64,000 nt of DNA from Cryobacterium sp. GrIS_2_6 (GCF_035984545.1 NZ_JAXCHP010000001.1:1612001-1676000); one strand, 5' to 3'. Shown: positions 39,738 through 48,389, numbered from the stretch's first letter. The notes: a model not told the origin generated them from the sequence alone. A program made the numbers and translations.

Positions 39738-40565
39738 GTGAAGGTAACGTATCTACTTGTGCACGTACTAAGCGTTAGCTCCCTCAAGGGAGGAGTAGGC
39801 AAGACCACAGTGACCCTGGGTCTGGCGTCTGCTGCCTTCGCCCGCGGCGTACGGACCCTGGTCGTCGACATCGACCCGCAATCGGATGTGTCGACCGGCA
39901 TGGACATCGAGGTGGCCGGCCACCTGAACATTGCCGACGTCCTCGCCTCCCCCAAGGAAAAGATCGTCCGCGCCGCCATCGTGCCGAGCGGCTGGACCCG
40001 CGGCCAGCAGGGCACGATCGACGTCATGATCGGCAGCCCGTCCGCCATCAACTTCGACGGGCCGCACCCGAGCATCCGCGACATCTGGAAGCTCGAAGAA
40101 GCCCTGTCCACGGTCGAGAAGGACTACGACCTGGTGCTGATCGACTGCGCACCCTCCCTCAACGCCCTGACCCGGACCGCGTGGGCGGCGAGCGACCGTG
40201 TCGCCGTCGTCACAGAGCCCGGGCTGTTCTCCGTCGCCGCCGCCGACCGCGCACTGCGCGCGATCGAGGAGATCCGCCGCGGACTCAGCCCACGGCTGCA
40301 GCCGCTCGGCATCATCGTGAACCGTGCCAGGATCGCGTCCCTCGAGCACCAGTTCCGGATCAAGGAACTGCGGGACATGTTCGGCCCGCTCGTGCTCAGC
40401 CCCCAGCTGCCTGAGCGCACGTCGCTGCAGCAGGCGCAGGGCGCCGCGAAGCCGCTGCACACCTGGCCCGGCGACAGCGCGCAGGAAATGGCCCGCTACT
40501 TCGACCAGCTGCTCGACCGCATCCTCCGCACCGCACGCATCGGCGAATACGCGGAGCAGCGCTAG
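39738..40565 (+). CDS. Orphan ParA-family ATPase
   Basis: 275 residues. Walker A SLKGGVGKTTVTLGL, DIDPQSDVSTG and LIDCAPSLNALTRT are typical of ParA/Soj. No ParB gene or parS-like site is adjacent, and the scpA/scpB genes that follow a ParA homologue in many actinobacteria are absent. The start may be the GTG at 39738 or a second GTG at 39759; neither has a good Shine-Dalgarno. It is divergent from pyc (56-nt gap). Confidence 0.85.
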   Translation: MKVTYLLVHVLSVSSLKGGVGKTTVTLGLASAAFARGVRTLVVDIDPQSDVSTGMDIEVAGHLNIADVLASPKEKIVRAAIVPSGWTRGQQGTIDVMIGSPSAINFDGPHPSIRDIWKLEEALSTVEKDYDLVLIDCAPSLNALTRTAWAASDRVAVVTEPGLFSVAAADRALRAIEEIRRGLSPRLQPLGIIVNRARIASLEHQFRIKELRDMFGPLVLSPQLPERTSLQQAQGAAKPLHTWPGDSAQEMARYFDQLLDRILRTARIGEYAEQR

Positions 40566-40602
40566 GCGGATTCGCCCCCAAACCGAGTCATATTCTGACG
40601 CT

Positions 40603-40657
40603 GAGTTGCGGACGAAACACCTTCCCAGGCATCACGAAGGTGTCTTTTCCGCAACTC
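40603..40657. terminator. Strong stem-loop between convergent parA and merR genes
   Basis: Outer arms GAGTTGCGGA (40603-40612) and TCCGCAACTC (40648-40657) and inner arms ACACCTTC (40617-40624) and GAAGGTGT (40636-40643), with a 4-nt internal bulge on each side and an 11-nt loop. It is placed midway in a 150-nt convergent gap, as expected for a bidirectional terminator; short T-runs are present inside the bulge only. Confidence 0.65.
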
Positions 40658-40715
40658 GATCGCGGGCGACGCGAGAAAGCGGATGTCCTGCCGGTGAGCT
40701 CGTCCTGCCGGCGGG

Positions 40716-41267
40716 CTAGGAGACCTTGCGGGCGAGGCGGCGGACGGCGAGTTCGTCGGAAGGGTCGGACGGCTGCGAGTCGAGCTCAACGAGGGTCGTC
40801 TCGACTTCGCGCAGGACCTTGCCGACGGCGATTCCGAAGACGCCCTGGCCGCGGCTGACGAGGTCGATGACCTCGTCGTTGGACGTGCAGAGATAGACGC
40901 TGGCGCCATCGCTCATCAGCGTCGTCTGGGCGAGGTCGCTGACCCCGGACTCGCGGAGCTGGTTGACGGCCGTGCGGATCTGCTGGAGCGAGATGCCGGT
41001 GTCGAGAAGGCGCTTGACGAGCTTGAGCACGAGGATGTCGCGGAAGCCGTAGAGCCGCTGCGTGCCGGATCCGGTTGCACCACGCACCGTCGGTTCGACG
41101 AGTTCGGTACGGGCCCAGTAGTCCAGCTGGCGGTAGGTGATGCCGGCGGCACGGGCCGCGACGGCGCCCCGGTACCCGGAATTCTCATCGAGGTCCGGCA
41201 TGCCGTCCGTGAACAGGAGTCCGTCACCGTAGCGGGAGGCGTCGTCACGCTTGCTGAGCTCGCTCAT
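40716..41267 (-). CDS. MerR-family regulator (Rv1830-like)
   Basis: 183 residues. A MerR winged helix-turn-helix (about 35-105) has AAGITYRQLDYWARTELVEP and RLYGFRDILVLKLVKRLLD. The C-terminal part lacks the cysteine pattern of metal sensors. It resembles the second MerR protein found near garA in mycobacteria. It lies downstream of ftsR with a 190-nt gap that holds an inverted repeat and a candidate -10 (TAGCGT, 41311-41316). Targets unknown. Start ATG with AGAGG upstream. Confidence 0.88.
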   Translation of the reverse strand: MSELSKRDDASRYGDGLLFTDGMPDLDENSGYRGAVAARAAGITYRQLDYWARTELVEPTVRGATGSGTQRLYGFRDILVLKLVKRLLDTGISLQQIRTAVNQLRESGVSDLAQTTLMSDGASVYLCTSNDEVIDLVSRGQGVFGIAVGKVLREVETTLVELDSQPSDPSDELAVRRLARKVS

Positions 41268-41364
41268 ACGATGGCCTCTCGGAATGGGGTGCGGCGCGGC
41301 CGCAGATGCAACGCTACCGAGGTACTTGACCCAGGCCCGGACATCCGCCCGAACGCGTCGGCGT

Positions 41365-41436
41365 GTCGTAGGACTGCTGTCGGTGGGATTCGTCCGGATC
41401 GGATTCGGTCCGGCGGCGCTTCCAGCAGTCTACGAC
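41365..41436. other. Long imperfect inverted repeat between ftsR and merR
   Basis: GTCGTAGGACTGCTG (41365-41379) and CAGCAGTCTACGAC (41423-41436) are complementary apart from one extra G. The 43-nt interior contains two near copies of GGATTCGTCCGG/GGATTCGGTCCGG. It lies after the ftsR stop on the minus strand and before the merR promoter. It may be a terminator for ftsR or a regulator site; nothing else is seen in the 190-nt gap. Confidence 0.45.
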
Positions 41437-41457
41437 TTCCTGGCGATCCGGCCCAGC

Positions 41458-42156
41458 TTAACCGGTGAGGCGACCGAGCGCCGAACGGATCAGGCTACCG
41501 CGGATGACTTCGAAATTGCCGGCGATTTCGACGGCCATTTCCGCGGCCTTCGCCCGGCTCGATGCATCCCTGCGTCGGGACAGTGGCACCAGTGCGCTCT
41601 CGATCAGCCCCAGTTCCCGCTCTGCCGCGCCGCGGAAGCCGCGCAGGTGCCTCGGTTCGATCCCGCTGTGCTGGAGCTCGACAAGGGCACGCAGGACTCC
41701 GAGCGCATCGTCACCGTACACTTCCGCCGGAAGGATGATCGAGGCGGACACGGCGTCGTGCAGCAGGGCGGCGGATGCCCCGGCCTCGCGGATGAGCTCG
41801 TCCCTGCTGAGGCGCCGTTCGGTCGACAGCATCGACGGACCCGGAGTCACTCCCCCGGGCAGGGACGGCGAGTTGCCGGCGTCGAGGTCGTCGAGGTAGC
41901 CCCGGATGACCTTGAGCGGAAGGTACAGGTCGCGCTGCATCGACAGGATCAGTCGGAGCCGGTCGAGGTCACTCGCGCAGAACTTGCGGTAGCCGGATTC
42001 GGTGCGCGCGGGAGAGACGAGGCGCTGCTCCTCGAGGAAGCGCAGCTTCGACGGGGTGAGGTCTGGAAAATCCGGGGTCAGGCGAGCGAGCACCTGTCCG
42101 ATGCTCAACAGCGACGTCGCACCCGGTTGCCTGGCCTGGGCGGAGGACGCTGCCAC
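41458..42156 (-). CDS. ftsR: FtsR, MerR-family regulator of cell division
   Basis: 232 residues from GTG at 42156. N-terminal MerR domain with LLSIGQVLARLTPDFPDLTPSK (first 20 residues shown in part as LSIGQVLARLTPDFPDL), KLRFLEEQRLVSPARTESGY and RKFCASDLDRLRLIL. The protein and its place next to garA match mycobacterial Rv1828 and corynebacterial FtsR, which activates ftsZ. The start overlaps the garA stop by one base (TAGTG), so the two are translationally coupled. The ftsZ gene is 33 kb away in the same window. Confidence 0.88.
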   Translation of the reverse strand: MAASSAQARQPGATSLLSIGQVLARLTPDFPDLTPSKLRFLEEQRLVSPARTESGYRKFCASDLDRLRLILSMQRDLYLPLKVIRGYLDDLDAGNSPSLPGGVTPGPSMLSTERRLSRDELIREAGASAALLHDAVSASIILPAEVYGDDALGVLRALVELQHSGIEPRHLRGFRGAAERELGLIESALVPLSRRRDASSRAKAAEMAVEIAGNFEVIRGSLIRSALGRLTG

Positions 42157-42644
42157 TACTCGCTCGCCTGTGGCGCCAGATCGAGTCGCGAGGCGTAGAA
42201 CGTGAGCCGGAACTTGCCGACCTGGACTTCATCCCGGTCGTGGAGCGCTGCGGTTTCGATGCGCACTCCCTCGAAATAGGTGCCGTTGAGGGAGACGAGG
42301 TCCTTGACCTCGAACGAGGTTCCGTGGCGGAGGAACTCGGCGTGCCGGCGGGACACGGTCACGTCGTCGAGGAAGATGTCCGCGTGCGGGTGCCGCCCGA
42401 CGGTCGTCACATCGGCATCGAGCAGGAACCGGGCGCCCGAGTTCGGACCGCGGCGAACGACGAGGAGAGCCGATCCGGAGGGAAGGGCGGAGATCGCTTC
42501 TTGTTCTTCTGCCGTCACGTCGTTGTCGACGGCCGCGAGCTGGGCTGCGAAGCCCTGGCTGAACGTCATCGTCGTGTCGGTGCCGGAATATTCTTCGGGC
42601 GCGGTCTTACGCTGGCTCTCATCTGGCTTTTTGGAATCAATCAC
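42156..42644 (-). CDS. garA: GarA/OdhI-type FHA-domain regulator
   Basis: 162 residues, the same size as mycobacterial GarA, starting at GTG 42644 with GGAGGTG upstream. The N-terminus has a TDTTMTF motif (residues 22-28) equivalent to the ETT phosphosite region. The FHA domain (about 60-150) has VGRHPHADIFLDD, VSRRHAEF and LNGTYFEG. Unphosphorylated GarA binds and regulates 2-oxoglutarate dehydrogenase and glutamate enzymes; kinase phosphorylation of the Thr pair makes it fold on itself and stop. The PASTA kinase gene is in the same window. Confidence 0.93.
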   Translation of the reverse strand: MIDSKKPDESQRKTAPEEYSGTDTTMTFSQGFAAQLAAVDNDVTAEEQEAISALPSGSALLVVRRGPNSGARFLLDADVTTVGRHPHADIFLDDVTVSRRHAEFLRHGTSFEVKDLVSLNGTYFEGVRIETAALHDRDEVQVGKFRLTFYASRLDLAPQASE

Positions 42645-42655
42645 CGGTACACCTC

Positions 42656-43273
42656 CTACCCCCCAATCGTATCCGATCGAATGGACGGTATGGCCCGCGG
42701 AATCCGAATCACCCTGGCCGTCTCGAAAGCGTAGATGATTCCGGCCCACCAATACAGGAATGCTCCCCAGATTCCGAAGGCCCAGCCGATCGGAAGAGAC
42801 CACCAGCCGAGCATCGGGAAAGCCTGGCCGAGCATGATCAGCGGCAGCGCATAGAAGAGGCAGAACGTCGCGGCCTTGCCGAGCAGGTTGACCGGGAGCG
42901 GTCCGTAGCCGTGGTTCGCAAGGACGATCCCGAGGCCGAGCAGAAAGACGTCCCTGCCGATCACGACGAGGACGATCCACCAGGGCACGAGGTCGCGCCA
43001 GGCCAGGCCGAGGAGCGCCGCGAAGATGTAGAGCCGGTCGGCCGCGGGGTCGAGCAGCTGGCCGAGCCGGGTGATCTGGTTGAAGCGCCGCGCGATCACG
43101 CCGTCGAGGTAGTCGGTGAGGCTCGCGACGAGGAGCACGAGGAGCGCCCAGGCATCCGCGCCGCGGACGAGCAGGACGAGGAAGATCGGAACGAGGGCGA
43201 GCCGGAGGGCACTCAGCAGGTTGGGCAGGGTCAGAACCCTGGAACTGATGATGGGTACTTCCGCCCCTGCCAT
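42656..43273 (-). CDS. pgsA: CDP-alcohol phosphatidyltransferase (PgsA family)
   Basis: 205 residues with about five membrane segments. The signature D(x2)DG(x2)AR(x8)G(x3)D(x3)D is intact in TDYLDGVIARRFN and GQLLDPAADR. It makes phosphatidylglycerol phosphate or a related phospholipid from CDP-diacylglycerol; the exact acceptor is uncertain. It lies directly upstream of garA (11 nt), so the three genes pgsA, garA and ftsR form one transcript. The start is ATG, apparently leaderless. Confidence 0.88.
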   Translation of the reverse strand: MAGAEVPIISSRVLTLPNLLSALRLALVPIFLVLLVRGADAWALLVLLVASLTDYLDGVIARRFNQITRLGQLLDPAADRLYIFAALLGLAWRDLVPWWIVLVVIGRDVFLLGLGIVLANHGYGPLPVNLLGKAATFCLFYALPLIMLGQAFPMLGWWSLPIGWAFGIWGAFLYWWAGIIYAFETARVIRIPRAIPSIRSDTIGG

Positions 43274-43279
43274 TGTGCG

Positions 43280-43285
43280 AGTCTA
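43280..43285 (-). promoter_or_regulatory. -10 box of leaderless pgsA-garA-ftsR transcript
   Basis: On the minus strand TAGACT is followed by six bases and the pgsA ATG. No Shine-Dalgarno is present. Confidence 0.6.
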
Positions 43286-43301
43286 CCGATGCGCCGGTGC
43301 T

Positions 43302-44165
43302 CTACGGAATGCGCCGTTTCGCGGGCCGCGCCGTGTCGTCGCCCTCTGCCTCCGTGCCGCCCTTCCCTCCGCCGCGGCTGCGCTCGACGCTGCGCCGGAG
43401 CGCCTCCATCAGGTCGAGGACCTCGCCGCCGGCGGACTCCTCTCCTGCGGCTTCCCCCGCCTCCCCTGCCTCGGCAGCCTCGACGGTCTCTCCGGCCGCG
43501 AGCCTGGCTTCGATCAGCTCCCTGAGCTGGTCCTGGTAGTCGTCGCGGTAGTTCTGGGGGGTGAAGTCGGAGGCGAAAGACTCGACGAGCGCCGCCGAGA
43601 GTTCGAGCTCCTGCCGCGAGATCTTCGTCGATTCGGCCAGGGCGGGAAAGTCGGCCTCCCGCACCTCGTCGCTCCAGAGCAGCGCCTGCAGGAGCAGCAC
43701 GTCACCGCGCACCCGGAGCGCGCCCAGCCGGGTCTTCTGGCGGAGTGCAAAACGCACGATCGCAGTGCGGTCGCTCGCCTCGAGCGCCCGCCGCAGCAGG
43801 ACGTATGCCTTCGGCGATGCGCCGTCCGGTTCCAGGAAGTAGCTCTTCTCGAACAGCATCGGGTCGAGCTGCTCGCTCGGCACGAACTCGACGACGTCGA
43901 TCTCCCTGCTCTTCTCCGCCGGGAGCCTGCGGAGCTCCTCCTCGGTGAGCACGACCGTGTTCTCGCCGTCGTCGTACGCCTTGTCGATGTGGGCATAGTC
44001 GACGATCCGGCCGCAGCGGGAGCATCGCCGCTGGTAGCGGATGCGCCCGCCGTCGGCATCGTGGACCTGGTGCAACGGGGTGTCGTGGTCTTCTGTCGCG
44101 CTGTAGACCTTGACGGGCACGTTGACGAGGCCGAAGGTGATGGAGCCTTTCCAGATCGATCTCAT
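43302..44165 (-). CDS. ku: Ku DNA end-binding protein
   Basis: 287 residues from ATG at 44165, giving the family N-terminus MRSIWKGSITFGLVNVPVK. The Ku core (about 1-230) includes RCSRCGRIVDY and EKSYFLEP. The C-terminus is acidic/Ala-rich (about 235-262) and then basic, a normal variable tail. Homodimeric Ku binds double-strand ends and recruits LigD. It is divergent from ligD, 114 nt apart. Confidence 0.95.
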   Translation of the reverse strand: MRSIWKGSITFGLVNVPVKVYSATEDHDTPLHQVHDADGGRIRYQRRCSRCGRIVDYAHIDKAYDDGENTVVLTEEELRRLPAEKSREIDVVEFVPSEQLDPMLFEKSYFLEPDGASPKAYVLLRRALEASDRTAIVRFALRQKTRLGALRVRGDVLLLQALLWSDEVREADFPALAESTKISRQELELSAALVESFASDFTPQNYRDDYQDQLRELIEARLAAGETVEAAEAGEAGEAAGEESAGGEVLDLMEALRRSVERSRGGGKGGTEAEGDDTARPAKRRIP

Positions 44166-44279
44166 GCGAACCAGTAGACACCGCATCCGCCCCCCGTACT
44201 AGCCGGACGGGGAGTGCGCGGGCATGCTGGTGGAACGGCATCGGGAGAACCCGGGCGAATCGATCGGAACGGAGGCCGG

Positions 44280-46922
44280 ATGAACGAGGCGACGAGCCAG
44301 GTCGTGTCCGTCGACGGTCACCGGATCACTCTCACGCACCTCGACAAGGTGCTCTACCCCGAGACCGGCACCACAAAAGCGGATGTCCTCGGGTACTACG
44401 CCGCGATCGCCGAGGTGCTCGTGCCGCATGCCGCGAACCGTGCGGCGACCCGCAAGCGCTGGGTGCACGGGGTCGGCACGGCGGAGAAGCCGGAGAAGAT
44501 GTTCTTCCAGAAGAACCTCGAGGACTCAGCGCCGAGCTGGGTGCAGCGCCACTCGATCGAGCACACCGACCACACGAACGTGTACCCGCTCGTGAACGAC
44601 GTCGCGACCCTGACCTGGCTCGGGCAGATGTCGGCGCTCGAGCTCCACGTTCCGCAGTGGCAGTTCGGGCGGGACGGCAGCAGGCGCAACCCCGACCGGC
44701 TCGTGCTCGACCTCGACCCCGGCGAGGGCGTCACGCTTCCGGAGTGCGCAGAGGTGGCCAGGCTCGCCCGCGCCATCCTGCGCGATATGGGACTCGACCC
44801 GCTCCCGGTCACGAGCGGGAGCAAGGGCATCCACCTCTATGCCGCGCTGGACCTGACCCATACCTCCGACGAGATCTCGCAGGTTGCGCACGAACTCGCC
44901 CGAGCGCTCGAAGCCGACCACCCCGACCTCGTGGTGAGCGACATGAAGAAGTCGATCAGGGGCGGCAAGGTGCTCGTGGACTGGAGCCAGAACAACGCTG
45001 CGAAGACCACGATCACGCCGTATTCCCTGCGCGGCACGTTCCGGCCGATGGTCGCGATGCCGCGCACCTGGCGGGAGCTCGCCGAGCCCGGACTCACCCA
45101 GCTCGACTACAAGCAGGCGCTGAGCCGGGTCGAGCACGGCGGCGATCCGCTCGCCGAGCTGCTCGGAGCGCACGGTTCTGGGGCGCGCGAACCGGAACGG
45201 GACGGCGCGCGCGATGCGGGGGCGGATGCCGCCGCACCAGACCCCGGGGACCGGCTGGCCGTGTATCGCAGCAAACGCTCGTCGGCGCGCACCCCGGAGC
45301 CGGTGCCGGAAGCAGGCACCGCCGCCGTGAATGGGAGCCACGACCGGCAGAGCTTCGTCATCCAGGAACACCACGCCAGGAACCTGCACTACGACTTCCG
45401 TCTCGAGCACGAGGGTGTCCTCGCGTCCTGGGCGCTCCCGCGCGGGGTGCCGACGGATCCGGCGAAGAATCACCTCGCCGTGCGCACCGAAGACCATCCC
45501 CTCGAGTACGGCGGGTTCGAGGGTGAGATTCCGGCAGGGGAATACGGGGCGGGCACGGTGTCGATCTGGGATCGCGGCCGCTACGACCTCGAGAAATGGC
45601 GGGAAGACGAGGTCATCGCGACCCTTCACGGAGAGCCGGGTGGGGGCCTCGGGGGCACGCGGCGGTTCGCGCTCATCCGCACGAACGCGCAGGGCCAGGG
45701 TTCTCACGACCGCTCGGCCCAGAACTGGCTCATCCATCTGATGAAGCCGAAGGCCGGCGCCAGGGTCCGGCGGACGGTGGCACCGGCCGCCGTATCCGCT
45801 ACTGGATCAGCCGCGGCCGTATCGGCCGCCGCGCCGGACTCGGGACAGCCGGTCCCGGAGACCGGTGCGGACTTCGGACCGAATCCCGGCATGGCCCCCG
45901 GCACCGAGACCGGCGGAGTCGCGCCGGGCGGGCGGCCGGATGCGAGCCCGCGCGGGCGGTACACGCCCATGCTCGCGACGCTCGGATCGGCCACGGACCT
46001 GGTCACGGACATCCGGTGGGCCTTCGAACCGAAGTGGGACGGCATTCGCGCACTCGCCTACCTGTCGACGATGGGCACCGAGCGGCCGGTGCAGCTCTTC
46101 ACCCGGGCGGGCAACGAGGTGACGGATGCCTACCCCGAGCTTCTCGCGGCGGTTCCGACCGCTGTCGACGCGGCCAGCGCGGTGCTCGACGGGGAGATCG
46201 TCGCGCTCGACCGCTCCGGCAGGCCCAACTTCGGCCTGCTGCAGAGCCGGATGCACCTGACCCGCCGCACGGTGGCCGCAGCCGCCGCCGCGACCCCGGT
46301 GCAGTACCTCGTGTTCGACGTGCTCGAACGCGACGGGGTCGACCTCAGCCGCACGCCGTACTCGGAGCGGCGGGCGATCCTCGAGTCGCTCGTCACGGGC
46401 GACGGGGCGGTGCAGCTGTCGCCGGACCTCCCCGGCGACGCGCAGGATGCCGTGCGGGTGAGCCGCGAGCTCGGTCTCGAAGGCATCGTCGCGAAGGACA
46501 CCGACGGCGGATACGAGGGCGGGCGGCGGTCGCGATCGTGGATCAAGATCAAGCACCACCGGGCTCAGGAGGTCGTTATCGGCGGCTGGCGCACCGGGAA
46601 CGGCAACCGGTCGCGGTCGCTCGGTTCGCTGCTGCTCGGGATTCCGTCCGAGACGGGCCTCGAGTACGTCGGGAGGGTCGGCACCGGGTTCCGAGACCGG
46701 GACCTGGTCGTGCTGCGCGGCCGGCTCGACCGGCTCGCGCAGGCGGAGAGCCCGTTCGCCGCGGTGCCGGCGGCCGACGTACGGGACGCGCACTGGGTGC
46801 GGCCTGTCCTGGTCGGGGAGGTCGACTATCTCGAGTGGACCTCGGATGGCCGGTTGCGGCATCCGTCGTGGCGGGGCTGGCGCCCGGACAAGTCCGCGGA
46901 GGAGGTCGTGCGGGAGGCCTGA
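44280..46922 (+). CDS. ligD: Multifunctional non-homologous end-joining protein LigD
   Basis: 880 residues from ATG at 44280 with GGAGG upstream. Domain order is polymerase/primase (about 1-300, with LVLDLDPGEG and SGSKGIHLYAALD), 3'-phosphoesterase (about 355-500, with HHARNLHYDFRLE), then ATP-dependent ligase (about 560-870, with the nucleotidyl lysine in FEPKWDGIRALAYL). The POL-PE-LIG order matches mycobacterial LigD and differs from Pseudomonas. Gly/Ala/Pro-rich linkers join the domains. It processes and seals ends held by Ku. Confidence 0.96.
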   Translation: MNEATSQVVSVDGHRITLTHLDKVLYPETGTTKADVLGYYAAIAEVLVPHAANRAATRKRWVHGVGTAEKPEKMFFQKNLEDSAPSWVQRHSIEHTDHTNVYPLVNDVATLTWLGQMSALELHVPQWQFGRDGSRRNPDRLVLDLDPGEGVTLPECAEVARLARAILRDMGLDPLPVTSGSKGIHLYAALDLTHTSDEISQVAHELARALEADHPDLVVSDMKKSIRGGKVLVDWSQNNAAKTTITPYSLRGTFRPMVAMPRTWRELAEPGLTQLDYKQALSRVEHGGDPLAELLGAHGSGAREPERDGARDAGADAAAPDPGDRLAVYRSKRSSARTPEPVPEAGTAAVNGSHDRQSFVIQEHHARNLHYDFRLEHEGVLASWALPRGVPTDPAKNHLAVRTEDHPLEYGGFEGEIPAGEYGAGTVSIWDRGRYDLEKWREDEVIATLHGEPGGGLGGTRRFALIRTNAQGQGSHDRSAQNWLIHLMKPKAGARVRRTVAPAAVSATGSAAAVSAAAPDSGQPVPETGADFGPNPGMAPGTETGGVAPGGRPDASPRGRYTPMLATLGSATDLVTDIRWAFEPKWDGIRALAYLSTMGTERPVQLFTRAGNEVTDAYPELLAAVPTAVDAASAVLDGEIVALDRSGRPNFGLLQSRMHLTRRTVAAAAAATPVQYLVFDVLERDGVDLSRTPYSERRAILESLVTGDGAVQLSPDLPGDAQDAVRVSRELGLEGIVAKDTDGGYEGGRRSRSWIKIKHHRAQEVVIGGWRTGNGNRSRSLGSLLLGIPSETGLEYVGRVGTGFRDRDLVVLRGRLDRLAQAESPFAAVPAADVRDAHWVRPVLVGEVDYLEWTSDGRLRHPSWRGWRPDKSAEEVVREA

Positions 46923-46974
46923 GGCGACTCCGGAGCGCGGGGCGACGTTCGGGTGGGGTCCGTAGCGCGCCAGG

Positions 46975-47493
46975 CTAGCGCGGCGGTGCGGTGCGCGGCG
47001 GCTTCGGTGTGCGCGGCGGCCTGGGGAACGCCCCGCGCATGTGGTCGGAGGAGAGGTAGTCGCCGACGCCGATCATGATGAGGCTGAACAGGATCTGCTC
47101 GCTGACCATCCACAACGGATACAGGCCCGGGATCGCGGCGAGGACGAGCGTGATCACCGGAAAGATCTTGCTGAACAGGCGCAGCCGGAGGTAGGCCCAG
47201 TAGAAGCCCTTCTGCGCCCGCCAGGCGAAGTAGAGCAGGGTCAGCGTCATCGCGAGCACGACGAAGGTGCGCATCCAGACCGAGGACGGGATCTCGGTGC
47301 CGCCGAGGAAGAGGACGACCGCGACGACGACCGCGGCCGAGCCGAGGACCAGTTCCGCGGCGAGGAGCCACAGGATCGCGACGAAAGTGCGCCTGGTCCT
47401 GGGGTGCCGGCGCATCTCGGGCGCGATGGTGTATTCGACGGAACGACCACCGGCGACCCGATCGAGCCTGAGGAACAACGGTTCCAGTTTCAT
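46975..47493 (-). CDS. Hypothetical membrane protein
   Basis: 172 residues from ATG at 47493 with GGAGGAATC upstream. Four hydrophobic segments (about 37-64, 72-92, 100-125 and 128-148). The N-terminus is soluble and basic; the C-terminus is Pro/Arg-rich (RPPRTPKPPRTAPPR). I do not recognise a family. It converges with ligD (52-nt gap) and is divergent from the DUF1295 gene. Confidence 0.75.
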   Translation of the reverse strand: MKLEPLFLRLDRVAGGRSVEYTIAPEMRRHPRTRRTFVAILWLLAAELVLGSAAVVVAVVLFLGGTEIPSSVWMRTFVVLAMTLTLLYFAWRAQKGFYWAYLRLRLFSKIFPVITLVLAAIPGLYPLWMVSEQILFSLIMIGVGDYLSSDHMRGAFPRPPRTPKPPRTAPPR

Positions 47494-47592
47494 GATTCCT
47501 CCGGGTGTCAACGGTAGCGGGTTGCACGGGGCCGGTGTCACGGATCGGGTACAGCGTGCCGGGCGCACGGTGCCGGACGGCAGCACCCGGCG

Positions 47593-47598
47593 TACGCT
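47593..47598 (+). promoter_or_regulatory. -10 box of leaderless DUF1295 gene
   Basis: TACGCT, six bases, then ATG. No Shine-Dalgarno is present. Confidence 0.5.
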
Positions 47599-47604
47599 TC
47601 GGAC

Positions 47605-48389
47605 ATGGACACGTTCGTCGTCTGCCTCTGGATCATGCTCATCGCCTGCATGGCCGCCTGGACGCTCTCCCTCATCACCCGGGAATACTCCTGGGTCGAC
47701 CGATCCTGGTCCGTGCTGCCGCCGGTCTACGCCTGGGTGTTCGCGGCGGGGTCCGGTTTCGACGACGTTCGCCTCGTGACGATCGCAGTTCTCGTGACCC
47801 TGTGGGGTGCGCGGCTGACGTTCGACTTCGCCCGCAAGGGCGGCTACGCGCCCGGCGGAGAGGACTACCGGTGGGCGGTGCTCCGCGGGCGGATGTCGCC
47901 GGCACGGTTCGGACTCTTCAACCTGTTCTTCATCACGATCTGCCAGAACACCATCCTGCTCCTGATCGTGTCGCCCGCCGGGACCGCTGCCGTGCACGCT
48001 GCGAACCCGTTCGGCCCTCCCGACCTGGTGCTGGCCTGCGTCTTCGTGCTGCTGCTCATCGGTGAAGGGGTGGCGGACCAGGAACAGTGGGACTCCCACC
48101 GGGCCGGGCAGCCGCTCGCGGCATCCGTGGGCAGCGCTGTGGAGTGGAGTGCTCGGGAGTCGAGTGCTCGGGAGTCGAGTGCGTCCGCAGGTCCGGACGT
48201 CCTCCGCACCGGGTTGTTCCGCTACTCGCGGCACCCGAACTATTTCTGCGAGCTCGGCCAGTGGTGTCCCGGCACACGGGCTACCCCGCATACCAGCGCG
48301 TGACGAGCCCGATCGTGCCGTGGTTTCCCCGGGGCGACCCGCTGGCCGTCCCCCGGCCGGCGTCCCGTCCGGTGAGGAGGGCGCGGTAA
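47605..48389 (+). pseudogene. Broken DUF1295 (steroid 5-alpha-reductase-like) membrane protein gene
   Basis: The first frame gives 232 residues with about six membrane segments and the family motif YSRHPNYF near residue 215, then it stops at 48303 after ELGQWCPGTRATPHTSA. The normal family C-terminus is found in another frame: GYPAYQRVTSPIVPWFPRGD, ending at TAA 48387-48389. About 45 residues that should lie between QWW and GYPAYQ are missing. The simplest reading is an internal deletion of about 140 bp that also shifted the frame near 48265. The remnant stop still overlaps the next ATG by one base. It could instead be a sequencing error. Confidence 0.75.
48147..48182 (+). repeat. 15-bp tandem repeat inside the broken DUF1295 gene
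   Basis: GAGTGCTCGGGAGTC at 48147-48161 and again at 48162-48176, followed by GAGTGC. In frame it encodes a repeated SSARE. It sits in a loop region just before the conserved RHPNYF motif and looks like a recent slippage event. Confidence 0.85.
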
